Of a DNA stretch of 64,000 bases, positions 10,179 through 21,629 are shown in pieces. The notes under the pieces are model-generated. The model had not been told where the DNA came from. It was given only the letters and a program-made list of their open reading frames with translations, and ran no database searches. How positions within the stretch are numbered: position 1 is the first letter of the stretch; every line of letters starts with the position of its first letter. This stretch comes from Raffaelea ambrosiae (lineage: Eukaryota > Ascomycota > Sordariomycetes > Ophiostomatales > Ophiostomataceae), in the NCBI GenBank assembly GCA_002778195.1, contig PCDI01000003.1, forward strand, positions 1,526,295 to 1,590,294. Reading direction: 5' to 3'. A program made the position numbers and the translations under genes.

Positions 10179-13100
10179 ATGGCCCACGCCGCCCAAGCGG
10201 CCCCCACACCACTGCTGCTCGAGGCGACCAAGATGGACCGGCCCAGTTCCGCCGGCAGCGAGTCGGCCGGCGTCTCCGAGTCGGCCGGCGTCCTGTCCCC
10301 GGACTCCGAGGCGCCGCACCGGGTCTATTCCCACGTCTCCGCCTCTGGTGGTCGCCCGCTCAGCCTGGACGACGTCGACCCGGTGGCGGTCGAGATTCGC
10401 GACCTCGGCGTGACCGTCGACACCTCGCCGTCCCTGCTGGAGCCGTCCACCTATCCGGCGCTGCTCGCGTCCCGCTTCGCCCGAGCGGCATCGTCGCCAC
10501 CCCCGGAGCCCGCGCGCAAGACGCTCCTGCGCGACGTCAGCGCGTCCCTGCAGCCCGGCACGCTCACCGCCATCATCGGCGCCAGCGGCGCCGGCAAGAC
10601 CACGCTGCTCAACACGCTCGCGCAGCGTGGCGGCACGGCGAATAGCAGCCGCAGCCACGGCGCGCGCGCGCGTCGGCTGGCGCAGACCGGCCGCGTCGTG
10701 TTTGCCTGCAACGGGCGCGCCAGCAGTGACGTGCGGTCGGTCCGCGCCGCCTACGTCCTGCAGCAGGACATTCTGCTGGCGTCGCTGACGGTGCGCGAGA
10801 CGCTGCGGTACGCGGCCGACCTGCGGCTGCCGCCGCCGTCGACGGCGGCGGAGCGCGCGCGCATCGTCGACGAGGTGGTCCGGGAGCTGGGCCTGAAGGA
10901 GTGCGCCGACACGCCGGTGGGTGGCGGCGGCGGCGGCGGCGGTACCGCCGCCGATGGTGGTGGTGGTGGTGGTGGTGGATCGCGACACAAGGGGTGCTCG
11001 GGCGGGGAGCGGCGGCGGGTGAGCATCGGGGTGCAGATGCTGGCGAATCCGTCGGTGCTGTTCCTGGACGAGCCGACGACGGGGCTGGACGCGACCAGCG
11101 CGTTCCAGCTGATGCGGACGGCCAAGACGCTGGCCAGCCGCGGCGGCCGCACCGTGGTGGCCACGGTGCACCAGCCGCGGTCGGAGATCTGGGCGCTGCT
11201 GGACAACGTGGTGGTGCTGTCGCGCGGGGGCGCGCCGGTGTACGCGGGGCCGGCCGCGGGGTGCGTGCCGTGGCTGGCGCGGCAGGGGCTGGTGCTGCCG
11301 CCGTTTGTGAACCCGGCCGAGTTCGTCGTGGACGTGGCGGCGGTGGACAACCGGAGCCCGGAGGCCGAGGCCGAGACGGCGGCGCGCGTCGCGCGGCTGC
11401 AGGACCAGTGGCGCGCCGAGTCGGCCGCGCGCTACCCCCCGATGGCGGTGGCTGGCGAGGCCCCCCACGCCAAGAGGGGAGCCGGAGCCGGAGCCGGAGC
11501 GGGCGCCGACGCAGGCGGCACGCCGACGGCGAAGAAAGCCTCCTTTGGCCGGCAGGTGCGGGTGATGGCGGACCGCACGCTCAAGACGACGTACCGCGAC
11601 CCCATGGGCATGGCGGCGGCGATCGTGCAGGCGATCCTGATGGGGCTGTGCACGGGGTACATCTTTTTCCACCTGGGCCGCGACCAGGCCGGCATCCGGT
11701 CGCGGCAGGGCTTCCTGTACACGACGACGGGGCTGGAGGGCTACCTGTTCCTCGTCTTTGAGCTGTACCGGCTGACGGTCGACCTGCCGACGTTTGACCG
11801 CGAGCACGGCGAGGGCTACGCCGACCCGCTGCCGTTTCTGCTGGCCCGCCGGCTGGCGCGCGCGTGCACCGAGGACCTGCCGGTGCCGTTCCTGTTCAGC
11901 GCCATCACGTACTTCATGGCCGGCCTCGACCGCGACGCCGGCAAGTTCTTCACGTACTTTGCCATTGCGCTGCTCAACCAGTACATCGCCGTGACCTGCG
12001 CCATGGCCTGCGTGGTGGCCAGCCGCCATTTTTCCGGCGCCAGCCTCATCGCCAACCTGGTCTACACGCTGCAGAGCATGGCCTGCGGGTACTTTATCCA
12101 GAGCAACACCATTGCCGTGTGGCTGCGCTGGCTCAAGTGGTTGACCTACACGGTGAGTGGTGTCTCGCAGGGGACACATTTGCGGCTTTTCCTCTGCCAT
12201 GGGCGTCCGTGGAGATGGAACCGTCTCTGACTGCTCCCCAGTTCTACGTCTTCGGCGCCCTCTGCGAAAACGAGTTCCGCGACGGCTTCTACGACTGCCC
12301 CTACGGCTCCGACGCCGCCAACCCGGCCTGCACGCCCTACACCGGCAACTACATCCTGGCCTCGCTCGGCTTCCCGTCCAACTGGCTCTGGCGCCCCATC
12401 GTCGTCCTCGTGGCCTTTGTCGTCTTCTTCTACACCATCTCCTGGATCGGGCTGGCCTTCTTGCCCGTCCAGATGATGACCATGGCGCGGCCCCGGCCGA
12501 ACGCCGACACGGACCTCTCGGCCAGCAAGGAGAAGATGACCGCCCGCGCCCTCGGCGAGGTCCGCGCCATCGACGTCGGGCTGCACGACTTTGCGCTGGA
12601 CCTCGTCCGGCCGCGCATGCCGTGGCGACGCGGAGGAGGAGGGGGAGGAGGAGGCACCGACACACCCCGCCACAAGACCATTTTGCGTCCCGTGAATGCC
12701 ACCTTCCAGGCCGGCGTGCTCAACATCATCATGGGGCCCTCGGGCAGCGGCAAGACGTCGCTGCTGAACGCCATGGCGCAGCGCCTGCACAACGGCGCGT
12801 CGTCGGCGGTGGCGGGCTCGCGGTACCGGCGGTCGGGCCGCCTGACGTTCAACGGCGCGGTCCCCGCGGACGCCGTGGTGCGCTCCGTGTGCGCGTACGT
12901 GTGCCAGGACGACGACGCGCTGCTGCCGTGCCTGACGGTGCGCGAGACGCTGCGGTTCGCGGCCGGGCTGCGGCTGCCGGCGGGCCTGAGCCGGGCCGAG
13001 AAGCACGCGCGCGCCGAGGCGGTGCTGCGCAAGATGGGGCTCAAGGACTGCGCGGACACGCTCATCGGCAGCGACCGGGTCAAGGGCATCTCGGGCGGCG

Positions 13101-14530
13101 AGAAGCGGCGGGTGAGCATTGCCGTGCAGATCCTGACGGAGCCGCGCGTGCTGCTGCTGGACGAGCCCACCAGCGGCCTCGACGCCTTCACCGCCGGCTC
13201 CATCATGGAGGCCCTGCGCGGCCTGGCCGGCGAGGGCCGCACGCTGGTGCTGACCATCCACCAGGCCCGCGCCGACCTGTTCCGGCACTTTGGCAACGTG
13301 CTGCTGCTCGCGCGCGGCGGCGCCACCGTGTATGCCGGCGACGCGCACGGCATGCCGGCGTACCTGGCGCGGCGCGGCGGCTTCCGGTGTCCGCGCGACA
13401 CCAACCCGGCCGACTTTGCGCTGGACCTCGTCACGGTCGACCTGCAGCAGGACGCGCGCGAGGCCGCGAGCCGGGCGCGTGTGCAGGGGCTGATCGACGC
13501 GTGGGCGGCCGAGCGGGCGGAAAGGGGGGAGAAGGACGAGAAGGAAGAGAACGGCGAAAACGGCGAAAACGGCGAAAACGACAAAGCAGCGCCTCGCGCG
13601 CACACCGGCACGCGCGATCGATCTCCTCCCCCCCCGTCCCGCGCCGCCATCGCCACGCCGGCCGAGCTCGGCGCCCTCGTACACCAGCCGGCGTCCTTGG
13701 CCACGGCGCTGCCGCTGCTGCTGCACCGCGCCTTTATCAACATGCGCCGGCAGCCGCCGCTGCTGCTGGCGCGCCTGATGCAGGTGGCGGGCTATGCGGT
13801 GGTGCTGGCGTGCTTCTTTGCGCCGCTGCGCGCCGACCAGTACGCGGTGCAGAACCGCGTCGGGCTCGTGCAGCAGGTGTCGGCGCTGTACTTTGTGGGC
13901 ATGCTGCAGAACGTGGCCGTCTACCCGGCCGAGCGCGACGTGTTCTACCGCGAGCACGACGACCACGCCTACGCGCCCGAGGCCTTCCTGGCCACGTACA
14001 CGCTGCTGGAGCTACCCGCCGAGATCGGCGCCAGCCTGGTGTTTGCGCTCCTGGGCGACCTGGCCATCGGCCTGCCGCGCACCGCCACCGCGTACTTTGT
14101 GGCCGCGCTGTGCTGTCTGGCCATGGTCTCGTGCGGCGAGAGCCTGGGCATCGTGTTCAACACGCTGCTGGCCGACAACACGGGCTTCGCCGTGACCATG
14201 ATCTCCATCCTGCTGTCCGTGGCCAACATCATGGCCGGCGTCATGTCCCTCGACATGCCGCCGCTCTTTGTCGCCTGCAACTACCTCTCGCCGGCGCGCT
14301 ACGCCGTGCGCGCGCTGGCCCCGGCCAGCCTGCGCGGCATCGTCTTCAGCTGCACCGACGCGCAGCGGCTGCCCGGCGGCGCGTGTCCGATTGCCGACGG
14401 GCAGCAGGTGCTGGCGCTGTACAAGCTGGGGGACAACATCGGCGCCAACGTGGGCGCGCTCGTGGGCATCATGGCGGTGTACCGGCTGGTGGCGTGGGCG
14501 GTGCTGCGGGCCGCCCGGTGGAGGCGGTAG
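10179..14530 (+). CDS. Full-length ABCG transporter (two NBD-TMD units)
   Basis: A plasma- or internal-membrane ABC exporter of 1,420 residues. Exons are 10179-12152 and 12242-14530, with an 89-nt GTGAGT...CCCCAG intron. Order is NBD1-TMD1-NBD2-TMD2. NBD1 has Walker A GASGAGKTT (from residue 134), signature CSGGERRRVSI and Walker B SVLFLDEPTTGLD. NBD2 has Walker A GPSGSGKTS (from ~residue 823), signature ISGGEKRRVSI and Walker B RVLLLDEPTSGLD. Both ATP sites are canonical, unlike PDR-type pumps whose NBD1 Walker A is degenerate, so this fits the YOL075C-like full-size ABCG group. The start has a near-perfect context (CCACCATGG). Oddities are a poly-Gly insertion just before the NBD1 signature and an acidic GEN-repeat linker after NBD2. 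The substrate is unknown. An 840-residue antisense ORF here is a GC-codon shadow. Confidence 0.9.
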
Positions 14531-15916
14531 CCCGACGACATAGTTAGAGCCACTTGCGAGGCCCGTTTATCAGAGAAAAAGAAAAAAAAAAGAAAAAAAA
14601 GTGCAACATAGCATCGGCTCCTGTTTTCGTTTCCGTCCACGATGCACGTATAGACACTGTACAGGCACTGTCTCGCACAAGGCCCAGATGCCGACGTCCG
14701 CGAGCAGGAACGAAAGCGGTGAAGCCCGAACTGCCGGCACGTGGAGAGCTTTCGGCTTCCGTCCCATGCAAGGCACCCTTCCTGTGGCTGGAGCAGGGTC
14801 GCGGGCCGGTGCGAAACCGAGACACGAGCGAGGTGTGGCAGACGGCAGCTGTGCCGTGCAGAGCGCGTGTTCCATGCATGCTATGGTAGTCGGCAATCTG
14901 CAAGTCAGATGGCGCGCACGAAAGGCCGTAGCGACGCCGCATTGGGGGGTGGATGGAACCGACCGTAGTCTGGGCCTTTGCTGTTCTAAAAGGGAGGCGG
15001 GGATGGCTTTGACCCTGAGTCTTCTAGTGCACTTGGTGGCGGTCCCGGGCCCCTTCGATCCTTCGATCTTTGGGCACGTGATTTGAGCACCGTTACAAGC
15101 CCTACATAGTAGTCATTCATTACAGGCCTTCTGATAATAGAAGTCCGTCCCCAGAAAGGGGTATGGGAAATTGGGGGTGGTCCAGGCCATCCCTGCGACA
15201 ATGCCGTTGATCAACTACGGTAGACTACTATGGACAAATATCGACGAACCCCAAAATACTATGTATACCCATCGTAGACCACCAGAAAGCCCCGAGAGCG
15301 AGAGCGAGCGAGCCTAACAGCCGAAGCTAATGCACACGCCACCCGGCGCTGCCACTCCATAGGGTATGGGTCCGTCTGGTTGCGTTGTTGGTGGGCTCTG
15401 TCAGCCAGCATGGCGGCGAGTTATTAGACAGGACCGGATCGGCGTCTTGGGTCGGGCTAGGCACCCCGGAAGAGACACAGGCAGCCTTGAAGAGCGCAAG
15501 TGTATTGCGGTGCGTTAATATACATGGTCCTGTCTGGGACCGCATGCAGATCAGGTACCATCTGGGTGAACCTTTGCATGGATGGTATCTCGGTGTAGTG
15601 GCTGCACACACGCTTTTATCGAATCCGCAGGGAAACAAGGGCAGCAAACAAACGCGAGAGCGAGCCCGAAGTTGGAGGCGTATTGTTTTTAACGACATGG
15701 AGATGCGTGGCACTGCCGGCCATCCCTGGGATCGACGTAGCAGTTGGTCGGCTCGGTGGTCTTGGGGGGATCGCTGGGGAGTTGTACTGTGTAGCTAGCT
15801 GCCGCGGATAAATAGGAAGACATCGTCCTCGTCTCGTCTGGCTTCATGTCCCGCTGTCCATCACCCAGTCTTGCACATTCCTCGCCGGCAAAACAGAACA
15901 CCAAAGGGATCACACC
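14531..15916. other. Intergenic region
   Basis: No supported gene. An A-rich tract at about 14575-14600 lies just past the ABC transporter stop and may be its 3' UTR. Short ORFs elsewhere have no domain. The last ~80 bases form the leader of the FAD oxidase gene. Confidence 0.55.
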
Positions 15917-17588
15917 ATGCACTCCTCTCAGCTCTTCGGCCTCACCACGGCCGCGCTCCTCGGCGCGGCCTCTGCAGCCTCTGCGGCCGCTGCGGCCGCT
16001 GCGGCCGCTGCGGCCTCTCCAACCTCCACGGCCTCTGCAGGCCTCAACGCCATTCTCGGCACCGGCAACAGCACGACGCGTGCGGCCTGCGCCTGCTCCC
16101 AGCTGTCCGCCAAGTACGGCGCCGACGCTGTGCTGTATCCCAGCGCGGCCAACTACACAGCCGAGGTCACCGACTACTGGGACATCCGCGCCGACCTGCT
16201 GCCGGCCTGCGTGTTCCTGCCCGCGGACGCCGATGCCGTGGCCGCCGGCGTGTCCGTTTTCGCGTCGTGCCAGGCCCAGTTTGCCGTCCGCGGCGGCGGC
16301 CACATGAACTTCCCCGGCTCCAACAACATCGACGGCGGCGTGCTCATGGCGCTGGAACACCTCGACACCATCACGGTCGACGCCGCGAACCGCACGTTCA
16401 ACGTCGGGCCGGGCAACCGCTGGGTGGACGTGTACACGGCGCTGGCCCCGCACGGCCTGTACTGCATCGGCGGCCGCATGAAGACCATTGGCGTGCCCGG
16501 CCTGACGCTCATCGGCGGCTTCCACTACCTGATCAACAAGTACGGCTTCGCCATGGACAACGTGCTGGCCTACGACGTCGTCCTCGGCAACGGCACGCGC
16601 GTGACCGCGACGGCCGCGACGCACCCCGACCTCTTCTGGGCCCTCAAGGGCGGCGCCAACAACTTTGGCGTCGTCACCCAGTTCACCATGCGCGCCCTGC
16701 CCATCCCCCAGGTCAGCACCACCATCCAGACCTTTGACGAGGCCGCCGTGCCCGCCTTCTTGCAGGCCGCCAGCGACCTGGTGGAGTTCCAGGGCAGCGA
16801 CGTCGCCGCCGGCCAGATCCTGAGCGTGCAGTTCAACGCCAGCACGTCGGTCATCTCGGCCTCGGTGCTGGGCGTCCAGGAGGGCACCGAGTCGCCGCCG
16901 TCGTCGTTTGCCAACTTCTCCGCCATCCCGTCGACCCTGACCGTCAACAAGGTCATGGCGCCCGTCGACTGGCACAGCAGCCTCGACTCGCCCAACCAGC
17001 TGTTCCGCGTGCAGTTTGCCCACGGCACCATGCGCCCCAACGCGACCCAGCTGCAGTTCATCTACGAGACCTGGAAGGCGGCCGTCGAGGAGGTCCTGGA
17101 CGTCCCCGGCCTGTACCCGACCTTTGTCGTGAACACGATGCCCAGGGGGGCCATGTCCGTGGGCAAGAACAACGGCGTCGGCAATGTATGGGGTCTGGAC
17201 GATACGGAGCCATTGTTGAGTAAGTTCCCCCCCCCCCCCCCCCTCCTCGTTTTTTTAGTTTTTTTTGTGTTTTTTTTTCGTCTTTGTTGTCATTTTTCTC
17301 TTCCTCACACCTCCAGTCTGGCAATTCAGCACCGGCTGGGACAATGCCGAGGACGACCTGCGCATGACCAACTGGGCCTACAAGACGCACGACTACCTGC
17401 ACTCGCTCAACCGGGAGCTCGGCCTGGCCTCCGAGTTCCTCTACATGGGCGACGCCGGCGAGTTCCAGAACCCCATCGCCACTTTCCCGCTGGAGAACGT
17501 GCAGCGCATGCGCGAGGTGCGCACCGCGTACGACCCGGCCGGCGTGTTCACTCGTCTGAACTGGGGTGGCTTCAAGCTGGGTCTGTAA
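15917..17588 (+). CDS. Secreted FAD-linked oxidoreductase (BBE type)
   Basis: A 524-residue flavin oxidase of the berberine-bridge-enzyme/PCMH family. Exons are 15917-17219 and 17317-17588, with a 97-nt intron containing a C15-type homopolymer. Residues 1-20 form a signal peptide, directly followed by an Ala-rich run (residues ~20-35) coded by repeated gcggccgct units. The FAD_binding_4 domain spans ~residues 75-260. It contains VRGGGHMNFPGSN, whose His is the usual 8-alpha attachment site for covalent FAD, and GVPGLTLIGGFHYL, which replaces the Cys-bearing motif of bicovalent members, so a single linkage is likely. The C-terminal BBE motif is YDPAGVFTRLNWGGFKLG. Family members oxidise alcohols, sugars or secondary-metabolite intermediates using O2; the substrate here is unknown. 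The gene converges with the aldo-keto reductase, 293 bases away. Confidence 0.88.
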
Positions 17589-17881
17589 GGAAAGAAATGG
17601 CTCCGTCCAACAGCGTCGCATTCGTGGGTTTCCTTCCCTTCTTGTTCCCCTTTGTCTTGGTAAAGGGGATGTTTCAACATAAATAGTAAACATGTGGACG
17701 TCAAAAAAGTGTGTATATATTTTACCTAGAACCTAATCATAGAGACGGCAACACTGCTACACGGCCCCAAACGTTTCTCCTCATTTTCATTCGTCGTCCT
17801 AGAACACACCCGCGGTCCTAATTCACCGTCAGTAGAGCATCCGCGCTGCTGCTGAGCAGAGGTGCAACCAAAAAGTACAAC

Positions 17882-19029
17882 CTACCAGGAGGGCTGGCAC
17901 GTACGCCGCACTTCTACACCGAGAGCATCGATGCCCTTCATAATGTTGTCAGGCAGAATGCGTATATCGAGGTTGCTTTGTATTCTCTCGGGGGAGGACT
18001 GCTTGTGTGAGTGGAAGAAGAAACCGCACAGAAAAGAAGAGAAAAGGAGATAAGGAGAAAAAAAGAAAAAAAAAGAAAAAAAAGAAATAAAGAAATAAAA
18101 AGAAAACATTCCACAATCACATCCACGCACAGATTTCGGTAGCACGGCCCACCCCTTTTGCACCCCCCACGACAGAATCAGCTGCGCCGCCGTCAGCCCG
18201 GCTTCCGCCGCCAGCGTCTGGATCCGCGGGTCCGCCAGCACAAACGCGCTCGGCGCCCTGTTGCCGGACCCGGACCCGCCCAGCGGCGAGTACGCCGCCA
18301 GCTGGATGCCCTTGTCGCGGCAAAAGGCGGCCAGCTGGGGCTGCGGCAGGAACGGGTGCAGCTCCACCTGGTTGACGGCGGGGACGACGCGGGCGATGGC
18401 CAGCAGCTTGGCGAGGTGGACCGTGCTGCAATTGCTGACGCCGATGGCGCGGACCTTGGTCTGGCCCGGGGCCAGGAAGACGTCCTCCATGGCCTGCCAG
18501 GTGCGCAAAAAGTCCCAGTCCTGCTGGTAGTCGGTGGTGCCGCCGTTGTTGCCGTCGCCACCGTCGCGTGTTGGGTTGAGGGGGTGGTTGCCGTGGGGGT
18601 TGAGCGCGACGGGCCAGTGCATCAGCCACAGGTCGAGATAGCCGGTCCCCAGGGCGGCCAGGCTGTTGTCGAGGGCCGCGGCGGCGCGCGAGTGCCACGT
18701 CTGCGCGAGCTTGTCCGTGACGAAGATCGCGCTGCGGGGGACGTCGGACGCGCGAATCGCCTGGCCGATGGGTGTCTCGTTGCTTCGTGGTGTTGGTTAG
18801 TTGTGTGGCCGGATCGGGGGAGGTGGGGGAGGTGATGGGGACGGGGACGACCCAAAGTACGATACCCATAGGAAAAGGCCGTGTCAATGTGGCGGTAGCC
18901 GCTGTTGAGGGCATCCGTGACCGCCTGCACGGCCACGTCGTCCGAGGACTGCCACGTACCCAGGCCGACGGCGGGCATGGCCGTGCCGGTATTCAGGGGG
19001 AAGGACGTTTTCGACAGATCCGAGGACAT
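17882..19029 (-). CDS. Aldo-keto reductase
   Basis: A 310-residue NADPH-dependent reductase of the AKR superfamily. Three exons read on the minus strand: 19029-18866, 18782-18131 and 17998-17882. The introns are 83 nt (GTATCG...AAG) and 132 nt (GTGCGT...CAG), and all junctions keep frame. The catalytic tetrad is visible: Asp49 and Tyr54 in HIDTAFSYG, Lys79 in FVTDK, and His110 in WLMHWP. The cofactor region includes IGVSNCS, QVELHPFLPQ and AVLPKS. An unusual Gly/Asp/Asn-rich loop (residues ~121-138) follows MHWPVALNP. The 132-nt intron is a multiple of three and free of stops in this frame, so a naive ORF reads straight through it. Typical AKRs are 300-330 residues, which fits. It reduces aldehydes or ketones in the cytosol; the substrate is unknown. 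Confidence 0.9.
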
Positions 19030-19641
19030 GATGAGCTCGTGTGGGCTGGAAAATCCCAGCAGAGTTGGGTTGGGTTTTTTGTAACAGAAAGACTCTTGTG
19101 GCGGATGCAGAGAAGAGCCATATATTTTTTTATTAAATTTTTTTTTTTTCGGTATGCAGGTTCGGACTAGCCCTTTGCCGTGGACCGGTGTTGCCTGCCC
19201 GGTGAGACGAGGGGCTGCAAAAAGTTCCGAGATATGATTGGACGCAATGTCTTGTGATGCTATGTGTGCTTTGAAATATATGGTGTGGCTGCGCCATGTG
19301 TTCACGGCAGAAACACAAATGGGGGAGACAAGAGCGGGGAGATGGAAACCCGGAAGACTTGCGATGTACATACATACTTCAGTTTCATCACAAATTTTTT
19401 TTTTTTTTTTCGCATTCTCTACCGGTAACTCGCCGGGCGCTACATCCTTATTTTGTGGCCCCCGTCGCGGAACTGGCAAGTCAGTCTGGAGCCATCGTGG
19501 ACGACAAACAAGACCGTCCAAGTCACGTGCGGTGAAGTCCGTTTGCATCTTATTTCGACCGTATCTCTGTAATGCTCTTCGTGAAGGGCGCTCGCGCCCA
19601 ATCCAATCAATACAGATGGAGGTCCGAGAGCATATCATGAC
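19030..19641. other. Intergenic, upstream of aldo-keto reductase
   Basis: Promoter-side region of the aldo-keto reductase. It holds long T runs (19129-19150 and 19396-19410) and no supported gene. Confidence 0.5.
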
Positions 19642-19975
19642 ATGGTGGACCAGAGCGCCGGCAGAAGTTGCCACCCTGTCTTCCGGTCGACTGGTTCAGT
19701 GGAAAACTGGATGGATTGTGATCTGTGTACAAGTACAAATGACGGCTTTCGTGTTGTCGCAAACAGCGCCGTTGCCAACGTAGCGCATCCGGATACCACC
19801 GATTTGTCGCGGGACTGTCTGGGCACTCTCGTGTTTCGTGACATTGTCCAAAACACGCAGCTCTTCGCTGACAACAACAACAACAACACGCAGTTCTCCT
19901 TGAACCACATGGGGGACATCGGTGAGCAAAATATCTTGGTCGACGACAACTTCAATGTTGCCTCCATCAGGTCTC
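19642..19975 (+). pseudogene. APH-type phosphotransferase relic
   Basis: A fragment resembling the catalytic region of fungal APH (aminoglycoside-phosphotransferase-fold) proteins. The reading frame gives LNHMGDIGEQNILVDDNFNV near 19896-19965. It parallels the family's Brenner-type motif (LxHGDxxxxNILVD) followed by a strand leading to IDW, except that the motif His is replaced (H-M-G-D). The upstream ~80 residues are only vaguely similar, and the DFG-like Asp-Trp segment and the C-lobe are missing. I read it as a decayed remnant; recognition rests on one motif. Confidence 0.35.
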
Positions 19976-20136
19976 ACCTCCTCCTTCTTGCCAATTGGTA
20001 TGTTTCTCTCTGTCCATCACTGGGCCATCAGCGCGTTGGTGCGCTGAGCATTGCTTTCTTGCCGCGCATTTTTGTATAGACGTTCTAGAGTGAGTGGTGT
20101 CAAATTCGCGCCAACCTAGTCTACAGGCAAGAATCC

Positions 20137-20448
20137 TCAGAGGATTGTAATTTCCACCTTATTGCCCCATCCACTTGAAGCTCTTCCCTCCTCTTTACCA
20201 GAGATTCCGTTAAAATATTCTCGGCAAACGTCTTGAAAGAGACTCGCATCATTGTGCAGTTCAAACACACCCACCCTGGTGAATGTGGTTTGTGTGTCTG
20301 GAGACGCCGATTCTAAAACAAGCCCTTTCATAATCGTGGACAGTAGCAGTCTATTGCCACGATGTTCCGGTATCGTCTTGTCCTCTTTGATGTCCACCGC
20401 ATGTGCCCTTTCGATTCTCTTGCAGCCTGCTTCGACCGCGACTAACAT
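20137..20448 (-). pseudogene. Possible HET-protein C-terminal remnant
   Basis: A 103-residue minus-strand ORF. It contains KGLVLESA, then TRVGVFELHND and FQDVCREYF, and ends in a charged stretch followed by a hydrophobic end (VEITIL). This layout resembles, from memory, the last ~80 residues of many fungal HET (heterokaryon incompatibility) proteins, where a 'LVLE...RIG.F' strand pair precedes the end. No HET domain is seen upstream, so if real it is a terminal fragment. The assignment is weak. Confidence 0.25.
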
Positions 20449-20463
20449 CAGACACCATTACAG

Positions 20464-20966
20464 GTTCTTCTTTTTGCGTTGGACAACACCATTGTTGGTC
20501 GACTCCCAGACTGGACGACCACAACGAGGACTAACACACTGTACAGGTTGCAACGATCCAATGCGGGCGGACTGACCTACATCAGTGTCCTGACCACGCA
20601 GAAAGAGCGTCCGCTGTATCTCGCCATCCTCGTGTCTGTTTGGTGTGTGTGTCGGGAATATTCTTGGCCCTATCGTAGGCGGTTCATTCGCCACGAGCCC
20701 GGCCACCTGGAGAGGGGGGTTTTACATGAACGTGCGTGCGCGTCCAAGTTTCATCGGGGTTGCCGTGTTCGTTTTTCGTACAAGTGCTAATTTCTGCGAC
20801 AGCTTCCCGTCGCCGCCGTCTCCGCCCCGGCTTTCCTGTTTAGTCCCCCCACCATCAACGCCATGCCAGACACACCCCTTCGAAAGAAGCTGCGCATGCA
20901 AGACTGGGTTGGCATTGTTGTCTTCACTTCTTTCTGTCTCTGCGTTTGCATGGCAGGCAGCTTTAA
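20464..20966 (+). pseudogene. DHA14-type MFS drug exporter relic
   Basis: A decayed N-terminal half of a 14-TM major facilitator exporter. After a CAG acceptor, one frame reads VLLFALDNTIVG, the TM1 motif of the DHA2/DHA14 family. Further on, KERPLYLAILVSVW shifts by one frame into GNILGPIVGGSFATSPATWRGG, the diagnostic antiporter motif C (GPxxGG) and the loop before TM6. Another frame then continues PDTPLRKKLRMQDWVGIVVFTSF. TM2-TM4 and everything after TM7 are absent. A minimum of one frameshift plus large deletions makes it non-functional. Confidence 0.6.
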
Positions 20967-21629
20967 AACACTCTCTTCGTACTCTGTCTTCAAATTTTTT
21001 GAGCCAACAACATTCGCCATATCATGGCACCTTTTCTTTTGCTGAGAAGGTAGTTTGCATGAATCGTAGTTATTCTCGAAAAACTCCCTTTGGGCACGGA
21101 GCTGCTGCTGCTGCAGATTCTCCTCCATATCAGCCACTTGGGCAGACATGGCACGGCCAGACACCTCTTTCAATGTTCTCACTAGATTTTCCAACGGCTC
21201 ATCGTGTCTTTGTTGCGATATTTGGACCAGTTCCCGGGTACGCATTTCGATGCTTTCCAGCATCTGCTGATACACTGGCAGTCCCGTTGTCGATGCTCCC
21301 GAAGGAGGAAGTCTGCGCATCCGTGCAATGAAGTCGGCCACCGCGGTTGCTACTCCGGTCATTTCACATTCTCGCCGTATGACAGATGAGCAGTACGCCT
21401 CGAGCGGTCTGGGGATGTCTGTTTGTGTCGCTGTTTCGTGGCCACCGCGGCCCAGTGGAAGATCCATCGGAGGAGACTCAAATCTGGGCGAGTCTGCGGT
21501 TTGAAACTCTTCCAATTGTGCCGGAACACCCCCATTCTCTGTACGCGAGAGTCGTGGTTCCGACACGTAGAGATGTATATGTTCGCATAAGGACCTGGTT
21601 GTCAAACAGGCCTGGCAATGTCCTGTCAT
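20787..21629 (-). CDS. Unrecognised ORF antisense to MFS relic
   Basis: A 280-codon minus-strand ORF. Its central part (VRTLKEVSGRAMSAQVADMEENLQ) looks like an amphipathic or coiled-coil helix rich in Gln and Glu. Its last ~80 codons are antisense to the MFS relic, so any real gene must end earlier. No domain is recognised. It could be a chance ORF in relic DNA. Confidence 0.2.
   Translation of the reverse strand: MTGHCQACLTTRSLCEHIHLYVSEPRLSRTENGGVPAQLEEFQTADSPRFESPPMDLPLGRGGHETATQTDIPRPLEAYCSSVIRRECEMTGVATAVADFIARMRRLPPSGASTTGLPVYQQMLESIEMRTRELVQISQQRHDEPLENLVRTLKEVSGRAMSAQVADMEENLQQQQLRAQREFFENNYDSCKLPSQQKKRCHDMANVVGSKNLKTEYEESVLKLPAMQTQRQKEVKTTMPTQSCMRSFFRRGVSGMALMVGGLNRKAGAETAATGSCRRN

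Noticed and set aside
10143..12665. 840-codon antisense ORF across the ABC transporter NBD1
   Set aside because: It is a mirror of a GC-rich coding frame on the opposite strand (Arg/Ala/Gly-rich, no domain). The plus strand has clear ABC motifs.
13534..13590. Asp/Glu/Asn/Gly repeat in the ABC transporter as a separate repeat element
   Set aside because: It is a short coding linker (GENGENGEN) after NBD2. It is mentioned in the gene entry and does not merit a separate feature.
18866..19674. 350-codon ORF extending the aldo-keto reductase start upstream
   Set aside because: The extension is not protein-like and passes A/T-rich promoter sequence. MSSDLSKTSF at 19029 starts directly before the conserved beta-1 strand and GLGTW motif.
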